5,975 bases of DNA, from contig CAZMBM010000125.1 in assembly GCA_964564475.1 (NCBI GenBank), forward strand, positions 1 through 5,975. The letters run 5' to 3'. This document shows positions 5,447 to 5,975 of the stretch, piece by piece. The translations under genes and the position numbers were made by a program. The first letter of the stretch is position 1. The number at the start of each line of letters is the position of its first letter. The DNA comes from CG1-02-35-72 sp964564475. GTDB taxonomy: Bacteria; Bacteroidota; Bacteroidia; Flavobacteriales; Flavobacteriaceae. A model generated the notes under the pieces. It was not told where the DNA came from, made no database searches, and saw only the letters and a program-made list of their open reading frames with translations.

Positions 5447-5462
5447 GAATGACGGTATGATT

Positions 5463-5975
5463 TTATTTTAATTTTCGCTCGCAAGCCAAAAGCGTATTTT
5501 TTAACAACATAGCAATCGTCATAGGACCCACACCGCCGGGAACGGGTGTAATAAATGCCGCTTTTTTACTGACACTTTCAAAATCAACATCACCCGCTAA
5601 ACGATAGCCACGTTTTTTGGTAGTATCGGGTACACGGGTAATACCCACATCAATTATAGTGACGCCGTCTTTTACCATAGCACCCGTTAAAAATTCGGGT
5701 TTACCCAAAGCAGCGACAATTATATCGGCGTCAAGCGTAAAATCGGTAATATTTTTGGTTCGGCTGTGCACTACGGTAACGGTAGCGTTACCGGCGGTGC
5801 GTTTCTGACTCATCAAAATACTCATAGGACGCCCCACAATATGACTGCGACCGATAACCACCACATGTTTACCCGATGTGGGGACATTATAGCGCTCTAA
5901 AAGCTCCATAATACCATAGGGTGTTGCGGGTAAAAAGGTAGGTAAATCGAGTGTCATTTTACCGACGTTTACCGG
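5463..5975 (-). CDS. folD: Bifunctional methylenetetrahydrofolate dehydrogenase/cyclohydrolase, C-terminal part
   Basis: FolD interconverts 5,10-methylene-THF and 10-formyl-THF using NADP+ in the cytosol, supplying one-carbon units for purines and formyl-Met. The frame stays open to the right edge (first visible residues PVNVGKM), so the ATG at 5957 is internal and the N-terminal half with the catalytic Lys lies outside. About 170 residues are seen: PVNVGKMTLDLPTFLPATPY, TPYGIMELLERY, the NADP-binding Rossmann segment GKHVVVIGRSHIVGRPMSILM, HSRTKN, ADIIVAALGKPEF, IIDVGITRV, GDVDF and the signature ITPVPGGVGPMTIAMLL near the C-terminus. All fit FolD, and the C-terminus ends at a normal place (ACERKLK). 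It is convergent with the cupin operon across the inverted-repeat spacer. Codons are somewhat more G/C-rich than in porQ or the lipoprotein gene, as in the PPOX-like gene. Confidence 0.97.
   Translation of the reverse strand, partial: PVNVGKMTLDLPTFLPATPYGIMELLERYNVPTSGKHVVVIGRSHIVGRPMSILMSQKRTAGNATVTVVHSRTKNITDFTLDADIIVAALGKPEFLTGAMVKDGVTIIDVGITRVPDTTKKRGYRLAGDVDFESVSKKAAFITPVPGGVGPMTIAMLLKNTLLACERKLK

Larger units (their letters stand above)
5231..5462. repeat. Non-coding inverted-repeat cluster between cupin gene and folD
   Basis: No credible ORF occurs here, and it is visibly more G/C-rich than the window's other spacers. It contains several hairpins in a row: a 5-base stem (ATCCC 5241-5245 / GGGAT 5254-5258) and the three larger ones listed separately. 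TGCCGCAG occurs twice (5273-5280 and 5319-5326). Read on the minus strand, 5355-5311 has the form GTCTTTGCGAAGGAG...GCGGCAATCTCATG, which resembles the dispersed 'GTCATTGCGAGGA...GCAATCTC' intergenic repeats of many bacterial genomes. I infer a decayed interspersed repeat (REP/MITE-like). The placement between the ends of two convergent genes is typical for such elements. Confidence 0.55.

Noticed and set aside
5617..5808. Plus-strand ORF of 63 codons inside folD
   Set aside because: Antisense to conserved FolD sequence, including the NADP-binding region; a compositional shadow.

Overview
The window looks like a chromosomal segment from a member of the Flavobacteriia (phylum Bacteroidota), probably Flavobacteriaceae. 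The evidence is an AT-rich sequence with strongly A/T-rich intergenic spacers, ATG starts without clear Shine-Dalgarno sequences, Bacteroidota-type promoter boxes (TTTG, then TAnnTTTG about 19 bases on), a type IX secretion gene (porQ) next to cmk, and signal peptides ending in 'A-Q' or a cysteine. No species can be named from this alone.

Layout, left to right. (a) 1-455, minus strand: the 5' part of a gene for a secreted protein of unknown function, running off the left edge. (b) 456-712: a very A/T-rich divergent spacer. (c) 713-2434, plus strand: porQ (T9SS outer-membrane protein) and cmk (cytidylate kinase), 9 bases apart and probably co-transcribed. They end at a strong hairpin terminator (2433-2460) shared with the convergent gene on the other strand. 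(d) 2459-3555, minus strand: a small exported protein of unknown function, preceded by queE (7-carboxy-7-deazaguanine synthase, queuosine or deazapurine pathway). (e) 3556-3663: a compact divergent promoter region. A textbook promoter here fixes the start of the plus-strand operon at 3664 and argues against upstream in-frame ATG codons for both flanking genes. (f) 3664-5222, plus strand: a tight three-gene operon of a lipoprotein, an FMN-binding pyridoxamine-phosphate-oxidase-like protein and a small cupin. The spacings are 1 base and an 8-base overlap. (g) 5223-5462: a non-coding stretch between convergent genes, packed with inverted repeats and resembling the interspersed intergenic repeats of many bacteria. 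(h) 5463-5975, minus strand: the C-terminal half of folD, running off the right edge.

Most of the content is housekeeping: nucleotide kinase, folate C1 enzyme, tRNA-modification enzyme and secretion component. I found no mobile element, CRISPR array, tRNA, rRNA or defence system. The parts most worth a second look are the lipoprotein/flavoprotein/cupin operon of unknown role, whose cupin lacks the usual histidine ligands, the inverted-repeat cluster before folD, and the divergent promoter region that corrects two start sites.
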